From CAYFJO01 sp964343305 (GTDB lineage: Bacteria; Planctomycetota; Planctomycetia; Pirellulales; Pirellulaceae): a DNA stretch of 23,118 nt. How positions within the stretch are numbered: the first letter of the stretch is position 1; each line of letters starts with the position of its first letter. Below the pieces are notes generated by a model. That model saw only the letters and a list, made by a program, of their open reading frames with translations, was not told the DNA's origin and searched no databases. Both the position numbers and the translations under genes were made by a program. The DNA lies in assembly GCA_964343305.1 (NCBI GenBank), contig CAYFJO010000150.1:1-23118 (forward strand), read 5' to 3'. Positions 15,265 through 23,118 of the stretch are shown here, one piece after another.

Positions 15265-16911
15265 TCATTGACTTGAATGCATCTCGGACTGCAATTCCTG
15301 GAGTTTTTCTCGTGACTTGGTATGCCCCGGATTGTTGCGCAGTGCTGCCTTGAGATGATCCATCGCTTCTTCACGGCGCTCTTGTTTCAACAACAAGAGC
15401 GCTAAGGCAAAGTGTGCGTCCGAGTACGTCGCCCAACGATAGTCCGTAAACTTTGTCGGATCAAAACTGCACGCAGTTTGAAAAGCCTCAACTGCTCGCT
15501 GGTCGTCGCCCATTTCAAAATAGATCAAACCCAGCATGTAATAGCGCCAATTCTTGGGCTCGTATTTCAGGACGGCGAGTTGATGGGACTCGGCTTCTTC
15601 CAATCGACCAGCGCGATACGCGGTGTGCGCAAAATAGTTGTGGCCAAGCCAGCACGCGTGGTTCTTTTCCAGCGTGTCAGTCCAAAGGGCCGTCTCGTCC
15701 TGATAAATCGCGCTTTGGCCGCGGGACGCGAAGGACAGCAAGACCAGCAACACGACGGATGCCAAGATAGTCGTTGGCCGCTCCCAAGCTCCCAACCGCT
15801 TCAACACGCCCCACGACATCGCCACGGCGAGTGCAATGACGGCAATTATCGAAACGTGCTGATAGTGGTCAGCCACAAACGAATAGCGAAAGAAGTAGAT
15901 GTTGAGAAAGCCCAAAAAAGGCCCCAAAGTAATCACGTAATACAGCAACGCAAACAAGGCCGGACGTCCCCGTGTCTCACGAAAGCGCCACAACGAAACC
16001 AGCACGCCGACCAGAAGAAACCCTGGCACATAGGAAATCCAGTTTGTCGCGTCGACCTCCCAACGCGGATAGACAAAGCACAAGTTGACGGGAATCACGG
16101 CTTTATACAAGTAAAACCAGACGACCCAGCCTGAGCATGCCAACCGCGCCAAAAACCCGTGGTCGCGTACTGCATCCGCGCGGATCGCGTTGTGATATTG
16201 GAACCAAACTTCGACAAGTCCCATCAAGACAGCAATCCCAAAAAACGGCAGGCTTCGCATCACGTCTTGCCTGCGAATCGCCCCGTTTTGCCACCAGACG
16301 CACACTAGTAAGACGATCGGCATGGTGACGACGCCGCCCTTGCTGAGCATGGCCAACCAAAACGCGGCAACAGCCAGCCAATACCACAAGCGATTGCCGC
16401 GTTGCTGAAGCCGAGAGAGCTTCTCGAAACGAAAGTACATCGCCAACGCCGTCAGGTAAAACAACATCGATAACAGATTCTTTCGCTGCGCAATCCAAGC
16501 CACCGTTTCGACATTGACCGGATGCACGGCAAAGACGGTAGCCGCAAGCCAAGCTCCAGGGATTTCAAGTTCGATCAGGACACGCCAGATCAGTAAGCAG
16601 CACAGAATGTGAATCACCAGATTCGTGACGTGGAACACCGTGGGATTGAGTCCCCAGATGCGGTGCTCAATCCAGTACGATGAAAATGTCAGCGGCCAAT
16701 AGTTGGAGGTGTCGGTGGTGAACCAAACGCGATACAGCCCGTTGGCCTGCAAAACGATGTTGTCGGTCAAATGTGTCTCGTCGTCCCACAAGAAGTCGCC
16801 ATGGATCGCGGGAAGGTACGCCCAAGCCGTTAGCACAACGAGCACGATTCCCAATAGCCAGGGATTCATGATCCACGAGTGAACCGGTGGCCGATCTTTC
16901 ACAGTTTCCAT
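15265..16911 (-). CDS. TMTC-like membrane glycosyltransferase with C-terminal TPRs
   Basis: A 548-aa GT-C fold protein resembling TMTC/PMT-type transferases, which use a lipid-linked sugar on the outer face of the inner membrane. After the first membrane segment (LLGIVLVVLTAWAYL) comes the acidic loop FLWDDE with Asp43, Asp44 and Glu45, the usual catalytic-loop position. The signature HPVNVETVAWIAQRKNLLS follows at 130-148, and then many hydrophobic segments to about residue 415. The C-terminal ~120 residues carry TPR motifs such as GRLEEAESHQLAVLKYEPKN and GDDQRAVEAFQTACSFDPTK. The frame opens at 16986, but the ATG at 16909-16911 leaves one nucleotide after the preceding stop (TGAAATG), so coupling to the SGNH gene decides the start. 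The sugar and the acceptor (glycan or protein) are unknown. Confidence 0.82.
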   Translation of the reverse strand: METVKDRPPVHSWIMNPWLLGIVLVVLTAWAYLPAIHGDFLWDDETHLTDNIVLQANGLYRVWFTTDTSNYWPLTFSSYWIEHRIWGLNPTVFHVTNLVIHILCCLLIWRVLIELEIPGAWLAATVFAVHPVNVETVAWIAQRKNLLSMLFYLTALAMYFRFEKLSRLQQRGNRLWYWLAVAAFWLAMLSKGGVVTMPIVLLVCVWWQNGAIRRQDVMRSLPFFGIAVLMGLVEVWFQYHNAIRADAVRDHGFLARLACSGWVVWFYLYKAVIPVNLCFVYPRWEVDATNWISYVPGFLLVGVLVSLWRFRETRGRPALFALLYYVITLGPFLGFLNIYFFRYSFVADHYQHVSIIAVIALAVAMSWGVLKRLGAWERPTTILASVVLLVLLSFASRGQSAIYQDETALWTDTLEKNHACWLGHNYFAHTAYRAGRLEEAESHQLAVLKYEPKNWRYYMLGLIYFEMGDDQRAVEAFQTACSFDPTKFTDYRWATYSDAHFALALLLLKQERREEAMDHLKAALRNNPGHTKSREKLQELQSEMHSSQ

Positions 16912-16912
16912 T

Positions 16913-18115
16913 TCAGTCGTGGCCTGGCGGGTCGCTGCGCATGAGGATCTGTTCACGCAAGAATGGATCAATGGCTTCCGACGCAATCCGATGTGCCTCG
17001 GCGTTTGGGTGATGATCTGACGGATGGCACCAAAGGTCGCGCTCGTTCATGCCCTCAAAGGTATCGATCAAATCCAACACTTCGATGTCAAGTGAGCGAC
17101 AAGCCTTGGAAACGATGGTATGCAAGGAACGAAACGGATAGTCATCGAGTTGGTGTAGTTCCGGAAAGATCACCAGAGCAAGTTTCATGTTGTGTTCGTC
17201 CGTCAACTGCTTCGCTCGCTCCAGCGCCTCACGGCAATCATGCCAATCAACATTGCGTGAAGTTGGCGACGAAAAGTATTCAGCCGGCTGCGTAAAATAA
17301 TGCTTGGCATAATACTCATCCATTTCCTGTCGCATCAGCCGGCTTCGATAGGCGTGTTGTGCGAAGTCGAACAGGCGACTGTATCTTCCCAGCCCTTCCG
17401 GTTCGGTCAAATAAATGCCTAGACCTTGGCCGCGGTTCAAGAATGCTTGATCGGAATAGGCGTCGTTCAGATAAAACGTAATCAGGACCAGGTCGGGAGC
17501 GAATTTGAGCCAACGGTGTTCAAGGCAAAGGACCTCATCTCGCGTGTTGTATCCTTGAACACCGACATTGAGCACTTCGAATTCCATTTCCTTGCTCGGC
17601 CACTTCGCGTTCAGCGACGCTTCCAGACGCCGAAGAAACGTTTGCTCGTCTTCCGCGCCTACGCCAAACGTGAAGGAGTCTCCGAGTCCCAGTACTCGGT
17701 AGGTGCCCGCTTTCTTTTCGACCGTCGTCTCGGGACCTCGAAATCCCAGTGAATTGATACGCATGACGACACCGGTCTTGTCATCAAACTCACCTCCCCG
17801 GCCGCCATAAACGACCTTCATTGTCGCTCCCGGTACATATTCCCCCATTGCAATTTCCTGGCCGCCAATCCGGCACGGCTGCTTGATCAATCCTCCGCCC
17901 CACATCCCGCGTTCTTTGAACGTGCCGCTGCCCAGCGCCAGCCATTTAGGATAGGGATAACGCTCCGGCCGCAGATCGAAAACACGCAACACCAATTCCG
18001 CGATGAGTAGCCCCACAACCAATCCAATCAACAATGAGGCCACTGCATACAAAAACCGTCGCGACCACGTTAGCCCAGTGCGTTTCGATGTGCTGTCAGA
18101 CGGTTTGTCAGTCAA
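16913..18115 (-). CDS. Membrane-anchored SGNH/GDSL-like hydrolase or acyltransferase
   Basis: A 400-aa protein with one N-terminal membrane anchor (FLYAVASLLIGLVVGLLIAE, 21-40) and an extracytoplasmic SGNH domain. Block I is GLGDSFTFG with Ser147, block II NVGVQGYNT, block III FYLND, and block V DHHPNAEAH with Asp367 and His369. The triad therefore appears complete. Related periplasmic SGNH proteins next to polysaccharide genes add or remove acetyl groups on the glycan, so that is the inferred job. The only plausible start is TTG at 18113-18115, supported by AGGGA 8 nt upstream; the next in-frame Met lies well past the anchor. The stop is one base from the start of the TMTC-like gene, forming a two-gene unit. 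It diverges from the SGNH gene at 18298. Confidence 0.82.
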   Translation of the reverse strand: MTDKPSDSTSKRTGLTWSRRFLYAVASLLIGLVVGLLIAELVLRVFDLRPERYPYPKWLALGSGTFKERGMWGGGLIKQPCRIGGQEIAMGEYVPGATMKVVYGGRGGEFDDKTGVVMRINSLGFRGPETTVEKKAGTYRVLGLGDSFTFGVGAEDEQTFLRRLEASLNAKWPSKEMEFEVLNVGVQGYNTRDEVLCLEHRWLKFAPDLVLITFYLNDAYSDQAFLNRGQGLGIYLTEPEGLGRYSRLFDFAQHAYRSRLMRQEMDEYYAKHYFTQPAEYFSSPTSRNVDWHDCREALERAKQLTDEHNMKLALVIFPELHQLDDYPFRSLHTIVSKACRSLDIEVLDLIDTFEGMNERDLWCHPSDHHPNAEAHRIASEAIDPFLREQILMRSDPPGHD

Positions 18116-18208
18116 GTGCGAGATCCCTGATGCTGGATTGCGGACGCCAAGTCGGTTTTAGGATGGCCGGCTCAGGTCATTTCTTCTATCACTGTGCTGA
18201 CTGCGCGG

Positions 18209-18242
18209 CAACCCACGGAGTCTGGCAACGCGCGTGGGGTTG
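18209..18242. promoter_or_regulatory. Inverted repeat in the divergent SGNH spacer
   Basis: CAACCCACG (18209-18217) is mirrored by CGTGGGGTTG (18233-18242), with a single bulged G. It lies between two divergent SGNH genes. It has no T-run, so an operator or a structured leader is more likely than a terminator. Confidence 0.3.
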
Positions 18243-18297
18243 AACAAATCTCATGGATCGACTCGATGCGGACCACGGCGTTAAACTAAACTGTGAT

Positions 18298-19503
18298 ATG
18301 AATTCAAACAAGGACCAATCGTTGTTGCAAGGCTGCCGCCGGAGGCGAATTTCTTTGTGGAAACGGCTAGTCTTTTCGCTCATCCCTGCCATCACGATCT
18401 TGATCGGTGCAGAAATAGTTCTGCGCTTGGCCGGATTTAGATTCGCCGCGGAACATCTCAGCCATCCGATCTTTGAAACAAGTTCGAATGGAATGTCGGT
18501 GCAAACGGCGCAAATGTTCACAGACGATAAACCGTACGGATTCCCGTTTTGCTATGAGCAGCGTTTCGACCGCGAAAAGGGCGACCGTGTTCGAATCGTC
18601 ATGGTGGGCGGATCGAGCGTCTTCAACCTTGGCGCCGCGCCGCGATTGGCTCAACGATTACGTGCGCATTTCAATTCGGACGTCGAGATCATCAATGCCG
18701 CATTTCAAGGCTGCGGAAGCAAGCGAATGTTGCGGACGGTTCAGGAAGTGGTAACGTACTCGCCAGAATTCGTTGTGATCTATTCCGGTCACAACGAGTT
18801 CATCAGCGTTGCCAATCCGGCAACACGAGTCGACGAAAATGGCCAACCGGTCAAACTGACACGAACTACCAATCTCCGTCTCGTTCAATTCTTGTCCAAG
18901 CTAAAGCATCAACTCGCCCCACCATCGCCAGAAGCTTTGCAAGGAATGCGCCGCCGTTATTCACAATCGGAGAAAGACAAGTTTTACGATCGGTACAAAA
19001 ACCACCTCATAGAAATCATCGAGACGGCACGCGCGCACGGCGCCCGCGTCATTCTAGGCACAATTTCTTACAACTACGCGGTTCCGCCGAGCAGCGCTGA
19101 CGGTTTCGACAAGATCGATCAACTGCGAGGTCTTTCCAAAAACGCGTTGCGTAAACTGGATGATCAACGTCCAAACAACGCGTATATCGAATACGCAATT
19201 GGTATGAACGCATTTCAGCAGGGCGAGTATCCCTTAGCAAGAATGTGGTTTGATAAGGCACTACTTCACGACACACGCCCTAGCCGGGCAGACACGATGA
19301 TAAATACGATCATCAAACAAGTGGCCGTTGATTGCGACTGTCCATTGGCGGATGCGAACCAATCGGTCCAATCACAACATCCTCATGCACTCCCTGACTT
19401 CACGTTCTTCCTCGATCATTGTCACTTGAATGATCGGGGTAACAAGATTCTGCAAGACGAATTTGCCGAAACGATTATCGCCGCCGAATTGCGATCGAAA
19501 TAG
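18298..19503 (+). CDS. Membrane-anchored SGNH-like protein, GGSS variant
   Basis: A 401-aa protein with an N-terminal anchor (LVFSLIPAITILIGAEIVLR, 24-43) after a basic stretch CRRRR, followed by an SGNH-type domain. The nucleophile motif is VMVGGSSVFNLG (Ser106 or Ser107) instead of GDS. Then come NAAFQGCGSK as block II, YSGHNEF with Asn as block III, and DHCHLNDRG with Asp373 and His376 as the terminal dyad. Between them a segment around AIGMNAFQQGEYPLARMWFDKAL resembles a single TPR. The same family is often found with polysaccharide genes; acyl transfer or hydrolysis on the glycan is inferred. An ATG at 18253 would add 15 residues. Neither start has a visible Shine-Dalgarno site; 18298 gives the more usual short cytoplasmic tail. 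Confidence 0.72.
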   Translation: MNSNKDQSLLQGCRRRRISLWKRLVFSLIPAITILIGAEIVLRLAGFRFAAEHLSHPIFETSSNGMSVQTAQMFTDDKPYGFPFCYEQRFDREKGDRVRIVMVGGSSVFNLGAAPRLAQRLRAHFNSDVEIINAAFQGCGSKRMLRTVQEVVTYSPEFVVIYSGHNEFISVANPATRVDENGQPVKLTRTTNLRLVQFLSKLKHQLAPPSPEALQGMRRRYSQSEKDKFYDRYKNHLIEIIETARAHGARVILGTISYNYAVPPSSADGFDKIDQLRGLSKNALRKLDDQRPNNAYIEYAIGMNAFQQGEYPLARMWFDKALLHDTRPSRADTMINTIIKQVAVDCDCPLADANQSVQSQHPHALPDFTFFLDHCHLNDRGNKILQDEFAETIIAAELRSK

Positions 19504-19568
19504 CCTTCGCCGCGACTCGCCGGGAACAGGATCAAGTCCGATATAAATCGCCCGCCGCTCATTCCCCT

Positions 19569-19784
19569 ACTTTCAAAACAGGCTATATCCTCGGCCCGCG
19601 CGCGGACCTGATTTGGTTTGTGATGCTGCCTTTCTGGGTAATCGCCATTGCATTGGCCCTTCACCGGTGGCTGACCGATGCCGACGAAGGACACATTTGG
19701 GTCGTCACGGAGGCATGGCGAGCGAATCGCAAGGACAAGACGTTGCCCGATCCACCTCATGCGGCGGAGCGTTTTCGACAATAG
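19569..19784 (+). pseudogene. Remnant of a gene for a small membrane segment
   Basis: This frame reads TFKTGYILGPRADLIWF, then a hydrophobic stretch VMLPFWVIAIALALHRWL, then a charged tail ending in PPHAAERFRQ and TAG at 19782-19784. The run is protein-like but has no ATG or GTG ahead of the hydrophobic segment. The only starts, GTG 19620 and ATG 19623, lie inside it. The frame is open back to a stop at 19440, within the preceding SGNH gene. I infer a gene that has lost its start and perhaps its middle. The stop abuts the stop of the converging SGNH gene with no spacer. No family is recognised. Confidence 0.4.
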
Positions 19785-20924
19785 CTAACGAGACGGGGCC
19801 GGGATGTAGCCTAACTTTTCCAGTTCCTCAACCAACCGCTGGGCCACGAACCGATTGCCCTCGATCGTATAGTGCCCTTCCGCGCCGATGTAGTCCACGT
19901 CCACTTCATCGGGTTGAATGAACAAACGAGGCAGCTTGTCACTCGGTTGACTGCGAAAGGAGGCCACCAGATCAATGACCGGGATCTGCATGTCACGCGC
20001 GGCTTGCAGTGTACGGCCCCGCACCTTGTCGAACCGTGATGTAAAACAATCTTCGTCCGTCGGAAACCACACGACGACGGTTCGGCTACCATGCGTTCGG
20101 TTCAACGAAGCCATTTCCGAAATCGCCCTGTCCACTAATTGGTCGCGCTCCTCGACAGACATGACGGTTCCCGCCCGCGGCTGGTTGGCGAAAACCCGGG
20201 CGAACAATTGAACCGTCCGGGAACTTTCCAGCAGACGCGCATTCTGCGTCAGCCAAGGAACGTAATACGCCCGCACGGGGATCGGAACATGGTTCGGAAC
20301 GATCTGGTTCCCTTCGCGTTTCAATGTGGGTTTGCCGTATCCAAAAAAGGTGTTGTAAAACATGCGATCCAACTGGTCGTAGTTGAGGCAGACCAGATGA
20401 ATATCGTGGTCAAGCTTGAATCCGTCACGCATGTACCAGAGATAGGCCTGATCAAATCCGTAGCCACCCTGGCCCATGTTGAGGAGTTCCAGGTCCTTGG
20501 AACTGGCTTCCATTTGGGCACACCATGTGTCGGCATCGCCCACGCCGTAACCCAAAGTGAACGAGTCGCCGATGCAAATGATGCGCGTCTTCCCGCCGGG
20601 AACGGTGTCGGCAAACTCGCGACGAGCGCGAAATCCCTGGGCGTTGATCGTTACCGTGCGACCTTGACCATAAACGTCCTTGGCAATGGTCTCCGGCACG
20701 TTGACCCAACCCAATTGGTCGTCGTATTGGGTGTGCTGGCGCTCGGCCAAAGGCCGCTTCGTGTAATACACGGCGTCGTAGACAAACAGCAAGATGCTGA
20801 TCGTTCCTTCGATGGCGGCGAGTCCCAAGAAAATGGCAAGAAAGGTGAAACAGCCACGTTTCGCCCGTCTTCGCCAGTGCGGTTTGGCTTTGGAGGATTC
20901 TGCGTTGTTGGAACGGTCCGCCAT
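19785..20924 (-). CDS. Membrane-anchored SGNH-like hydrolase, third copy
   Basis: A 379-aa protein with a basic N-terminus (HWRRRAKRG), an anchor near FTFLAIFLGLAAIEGTISIL (26-45) and an SGNH domain. Block I is CIGDSFTLGYGVGD with Ser121, block II NMGQGGYGFDQ, and block III CLNYDQ. At the terminal block the usual DxH is AEGHYTIEGN, with Glu349 where Asp is expected and His351, so the triad may be Ser-His-Glu or the enzyme may be altered. The ATG at 20924 lies 18 bp after the stop of the TPR fragment on the same strand, so the two are probably one operon. An extracytoplasmic role in acylating or deacylating the polysaccharide is inferred from context. Confidence 0.8.
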   Translation of the reverse strand: MADRSNNAESSKAKPHWRRRAKRGCFTFLAIFLGLAAIEGTISILLFVYDAVYYTKRPLAERQHTQYDDQLGWVNVPETIAKDVYGQGRTVTINAQGFRARREFADTVPGGKTRIICIGDSFTLGYGVGDADTWCAQMEASSKDLELLNMGQGGYGFDQAYLWYMRDGFKLDHDIHLVCLNYDQLDRMFYNTFFGYGKPTLKREGNQIVPNHVPIPVRAYYVPWLTQNARLLESSRTVQLFARVFANQPRAGTVMSVEERDQLVDRAISEMASLNRTHGSRTVVVWFPTDEDCFTSRFDKVRGRTLQAARDMQIPVIDLVASFRSQPSDKLPRLFIQPDEVDVDYIGAEGHYTIEGNRFVAQRLVEELEKLGYIPAPSR

Positions 20925-20942
20925 GATTGGATCCGTCGAGCA

Positions 20943-21790
20943 TCAACGCTCGATGTCGTGCCAGGGATTGTTTTTCAAGTACTGTTGTCGTCGACGCTCG
21001 ATCCGCTTGGCCAATTCATGGTCGTCCGTTTGACGCGCTAATTCAATCGCCGCTTGAGCGAATTTGGCTGCGTCAGTGAATTGTCCCATTTCGGCATGAG
21101 CCGCGGCCAATGTATCCCAGACGATTGCATGCTCGCCGTTGGTGACCCGCAGGCGATTTGCCAACGAAACGGCTTCGGCACCATCACGAATCGCAGGATC
21201 CGGCGCCGTCGCCAACAACCATGATAGATCATTCACCACCATGATCGAATTGGGCCCTTTTTGAATCGCCGATCGATAGTGTTTGACGGCGTCAGCATAT
21301 TTTCCTTGAAGCTCGCGAATCCGGCCCAGACGTTGATAGGCCAGAGCTTCAAATGGTGGAGTCTCGGCAACCTCGTTCAAATGTACGGCGGCTTCATCCA
21401 GTTTGTTCAACTCGACGAGCGCGTCTCCCAGGTGGTAATGAGCCGATGCGTAACTGGAATCCAACTTCAGGGCCAACCGAAATTGCCGCACCGCCGCTTC
21501 GAGATCCCCCTCGGACCGATGGCTAAACCCAAGAGCCGCCCAAATCTTTGGGTCGGGCTTGATTTCGAGCGACTGGCGGTATTGCCGGCGTGCCTCGTCG
21601 TGTCTGCCCATTTTTTCGTAATGTTGACCCAACACATTGTGGACATGAGCTTTTCCGGGACCTTCCGGATACTCCAACATCTTATGAAGTTGTACCTCAG
21701 CTCGTGCATAGTCCTTCACGCGCATCGCTAATTCGTAGTGGCGAATCCAAGCGTTGCGATCGTCGATCTCTTTGTGATAACCGAATGGTG
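20943..21790 (-). CDS. TPR protein, C-terminal fragment cut by the assembly gap
   Basis: The 282 visible residues begin at the gap (PFGYHKEIDDRNAW) and contain about five or six TPR units, for example GRHDEARRQYRQSLEIKPD, GDLEAAVRQFRLALKLDSSY and GKYADAVKHYRSAIQKGPNS. They end with the extended unit DLSWLLATAPDPAIRDGAEA followed by WDTLAAAHAEMGQFTDAAKF. This C-terminal pattern is common in planctomycete TPR proteins, several of which are the tails of glycosyltransferases. The GT39-type fragment on the other side of the gap runs in the same direction, so this may be the tail of that gene or a separate gene. The frame differs across the gap as drawn, but 100 N is a conventional filler, so that does not decide it. 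Confidence 0.8.
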
Positions 21791-21890
21791 NNNNNNNNNN
21801 NNNNNNNNNNNNNNNNNNNNNNNNNNNNNNNNNNNNNNNNNNNNNNNNNNNNNNNNNNNNNNNNNNNNNNNNNNNNNNNNNNNNNNNNNN
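21791..21890. other. Assembly gap of 100 N
   Basis: Exactly 100 undetermined bases, the usual placeholder for a gap of unknown size. It interrupts the GT39-TPR coding region. Confidence 0.99.
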
Positions 21891-23011
21891 AAGTACCGCG
21901 CTGGCGAGCGAAGGCAGACCGCGATTCCCAGCACGGCGAGCCCTGCAATCCAGCCAAAGGTCGGCAATAGGTTCAGCACGGCAAGCCACTCACAGGCAAT
22001 CCTATAAAACTCTGAATCGGCAATTTCGAAGTTGTTGAAGACGGCGGAAGTCTTCACGAACAACAGCCGAACTTCCTTCAGCGGATTTCGGGTGATTTGC
22101 TGGAGCCCCTCTCGAAACCAAAATCGGGATGATTCGCTGCGGGTCATTGGACGGCCCGTTCGTCGCTTGGCTTCCTGGCGGAATTGCTCGTGCTCCTCGA
22201 ACGCGTCGCTTTCGACGAAAGGTGGAGCCGTGTAGAAACCGGTTGCTTGCGGACCGTGGCTCAAATAAAAGACTTCGCCGCCACCCGCGGTCACCACAAC
22301 AAGTTCACTCGAGGCGATATAATTCCGGATCGTCGTCGCCAGCAATGGAATTCCGCAAGCGGTCGCCAACACCAACACGTGCAGCCAACGGCGCTGGCGA
22401 GAATGCCCCTCCATCGCGGCTTTGTGAAACCACGTGGCGGCGATCAAAGGCACCATTAGCAAGACATGGTTTTCACGGACCAGACACGCTAGTCCGACGG
22501 AGGCTCCGGATGCCACGAGCCAGCGCACCTGCAAGCATTCGGCGCATCGCAAAGCACCGTAGAGAGCCAACATGGTCAAGAGCGGCGAGAGAAACGTCTT
22601 CATCACCAGGCATTCGTAGAAGATCAGCGGGCCGTACAGCGCGGCGATCAATCCAGCGGCGAGCGCCGTTCGTTCGTCGAAAAGGCGGCGGCCACAAGCG
22701 TACACGAGCAGCGAGTTGGCAACGCCGGTTAACAATTGCAGCGCCAATATTGGCTTGTCATCCACTCCAACGACCGCAAACATCACGCCCAGCAAATAGG
22801 AGTACAGCGGTGCCTTTTCAAAGACTTGATGGCCGATCCAATTCCCTTGACTAATCGCGATGGCCCAGTTCCGATAGTAGAGATGATCAACCGGATAATG
22901 TTCCAAGTAAGGCGAATCGAGATACGCAAAATAGTACGCAATTCGAACCAACAGCGCGACAACGAGGATCAGAAAAGGCGGCCGGGAGACAAATCGAATA
23001 AAATTGGTCAA
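21891..23011 (-). CDS. GT39-type membrane glycosyltransferase, N-terminal part, truncated by the gap
   Basis: The 373 visible residues have a first membrane segment (FLILVVALLVRIAYYFAYL). The loop SPYLEHYPVDHLYYRNWAI follows, with an acidic residue at the GT39 catalytic-loop position, and then KAPLYSYLLGVMFAVVG, the PLYP-like signature of GT39/ArnT-type enzymes. Further segments include TALAAGLIAALYGPLIFYE and LVRENHVLLMVPLIAA. The coding frame ends in a hydrophobic segment (LAVLGIAVCLRSPARY) just before the gap, so the rest of the membrane domain is missing. Such enzymes transfer a sugar from a polyprenyl carrier outside the inner membrane. No ATG is available; the TTG at 23009-23011 has AGGG about 9 nt upstream. 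A TATAAT lies further upstream. Confidence 0.8.
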
Positions 23012-23064
23012 GAATAAAACCCTGCTCTGGGACGGCAGAAAAATCGACGGGAATGCTGTCTGTC

Positions 23065-23070
23065 ATTATA
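23065..23070 (-). promoter_or_regulatory. Candidate -10 box for the GT39-type gene
   Basis: A consensus TATAAT lies on the minus strand 53 bp upstream of the TTG start. No convincing -35 box is found 16-18 bp further upstream (CACGCT at 17 bp), so it is tentative. Confidence 0.3.
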
Positions 23071-23118
23071 GTCCAACTTGTCGGTGGAGCGTGTTGGCTG
23101 TCACCACGACCATCGCCA

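Noticed and set aside
20139..21041. 300-aa plus-strand open frame
   Set aside because: It is antisense to the clear SGNH gene and the end of the TPR gene and shows no family motif.
20943..21989. Single continuous frame reading through the 100-N gap
   Set aside because: Beyond the gap this frame is out of phase with the GT39 coding frame, so the residues upstream of the gap are a shadow.

Overview
The window looks like a fragment of a planctomycete chromosome (Planctomycetota, perhaps Pirellulales-like). This is inferred from gene content: a Wza/Wzc/O-antigen-ligase export set, membrane glycosyltransferases carrying TPR repeats, membrane-anchored SGNH proteins, a secreted carboxypeptidase-regulatory-like protein, and few recognisable Shine-Dalgarno sites. 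One 100-N gap (21791-21890) shows it is a draft or metagenomic assembly. No rRNA, tRNA, CRISPR array or intact insertion sequence was seen.

Left part (1-5127): housekeeping and sugar-phosphate genes. A 605-aa phosphoglucomutase/phosphomannomutase (minus) and a 447-aa GlmM-like phosphohexomutase (plus) diverge from a spacer that holds a perfect 32-bp inverted repeat with a 9-nt loop. An AMP-forming acyl-CoA ligase follows the second mutase by 21 bp.

Middle (5142-8005): an island of visibly lower GC. It holds a 656-aa protein with a TIR domain, a second degenerate TIR-like domain and a TerF/TerY-like von Willebrand A domain. Upstream on the same strand is a 112-aa protein of unknown family. 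Two inverted-repeat structures (7653-7759 and 7774-7996) follow in a 749-bp gene-free stretch. This is the best candidate in the window for an undescribed conflict or signalling system.

Right part (8162-23011): an exopolysaccharide locus. On the plus strand are a small secreted protein with its own candidate promoter and a strong terminator, a Wza-type outer-membrane lipoprotein, a fused Wzz-BY-kinase with a tyrosine-glycine tail, and an O-antigen ligase/polymerase with C-terminal TPRs (ATGA overlap with the kinase). On the minus strand a TMTC-like glycosyltransferase with TPRs is coupled to an SGNH protein. A second SGNH gene diverges from that pair. A third SGNH gene lies downstream of a TPR coding fragment and a GT39-type glycosyltransferase fragment that are separated by the gap. 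Together these genes could make, modify, polymerise and export a surface polysaccharide. The acyl donor membrane protein (MBOAT/AlgI type) that usually partners such SGNH proteins is not in the window.
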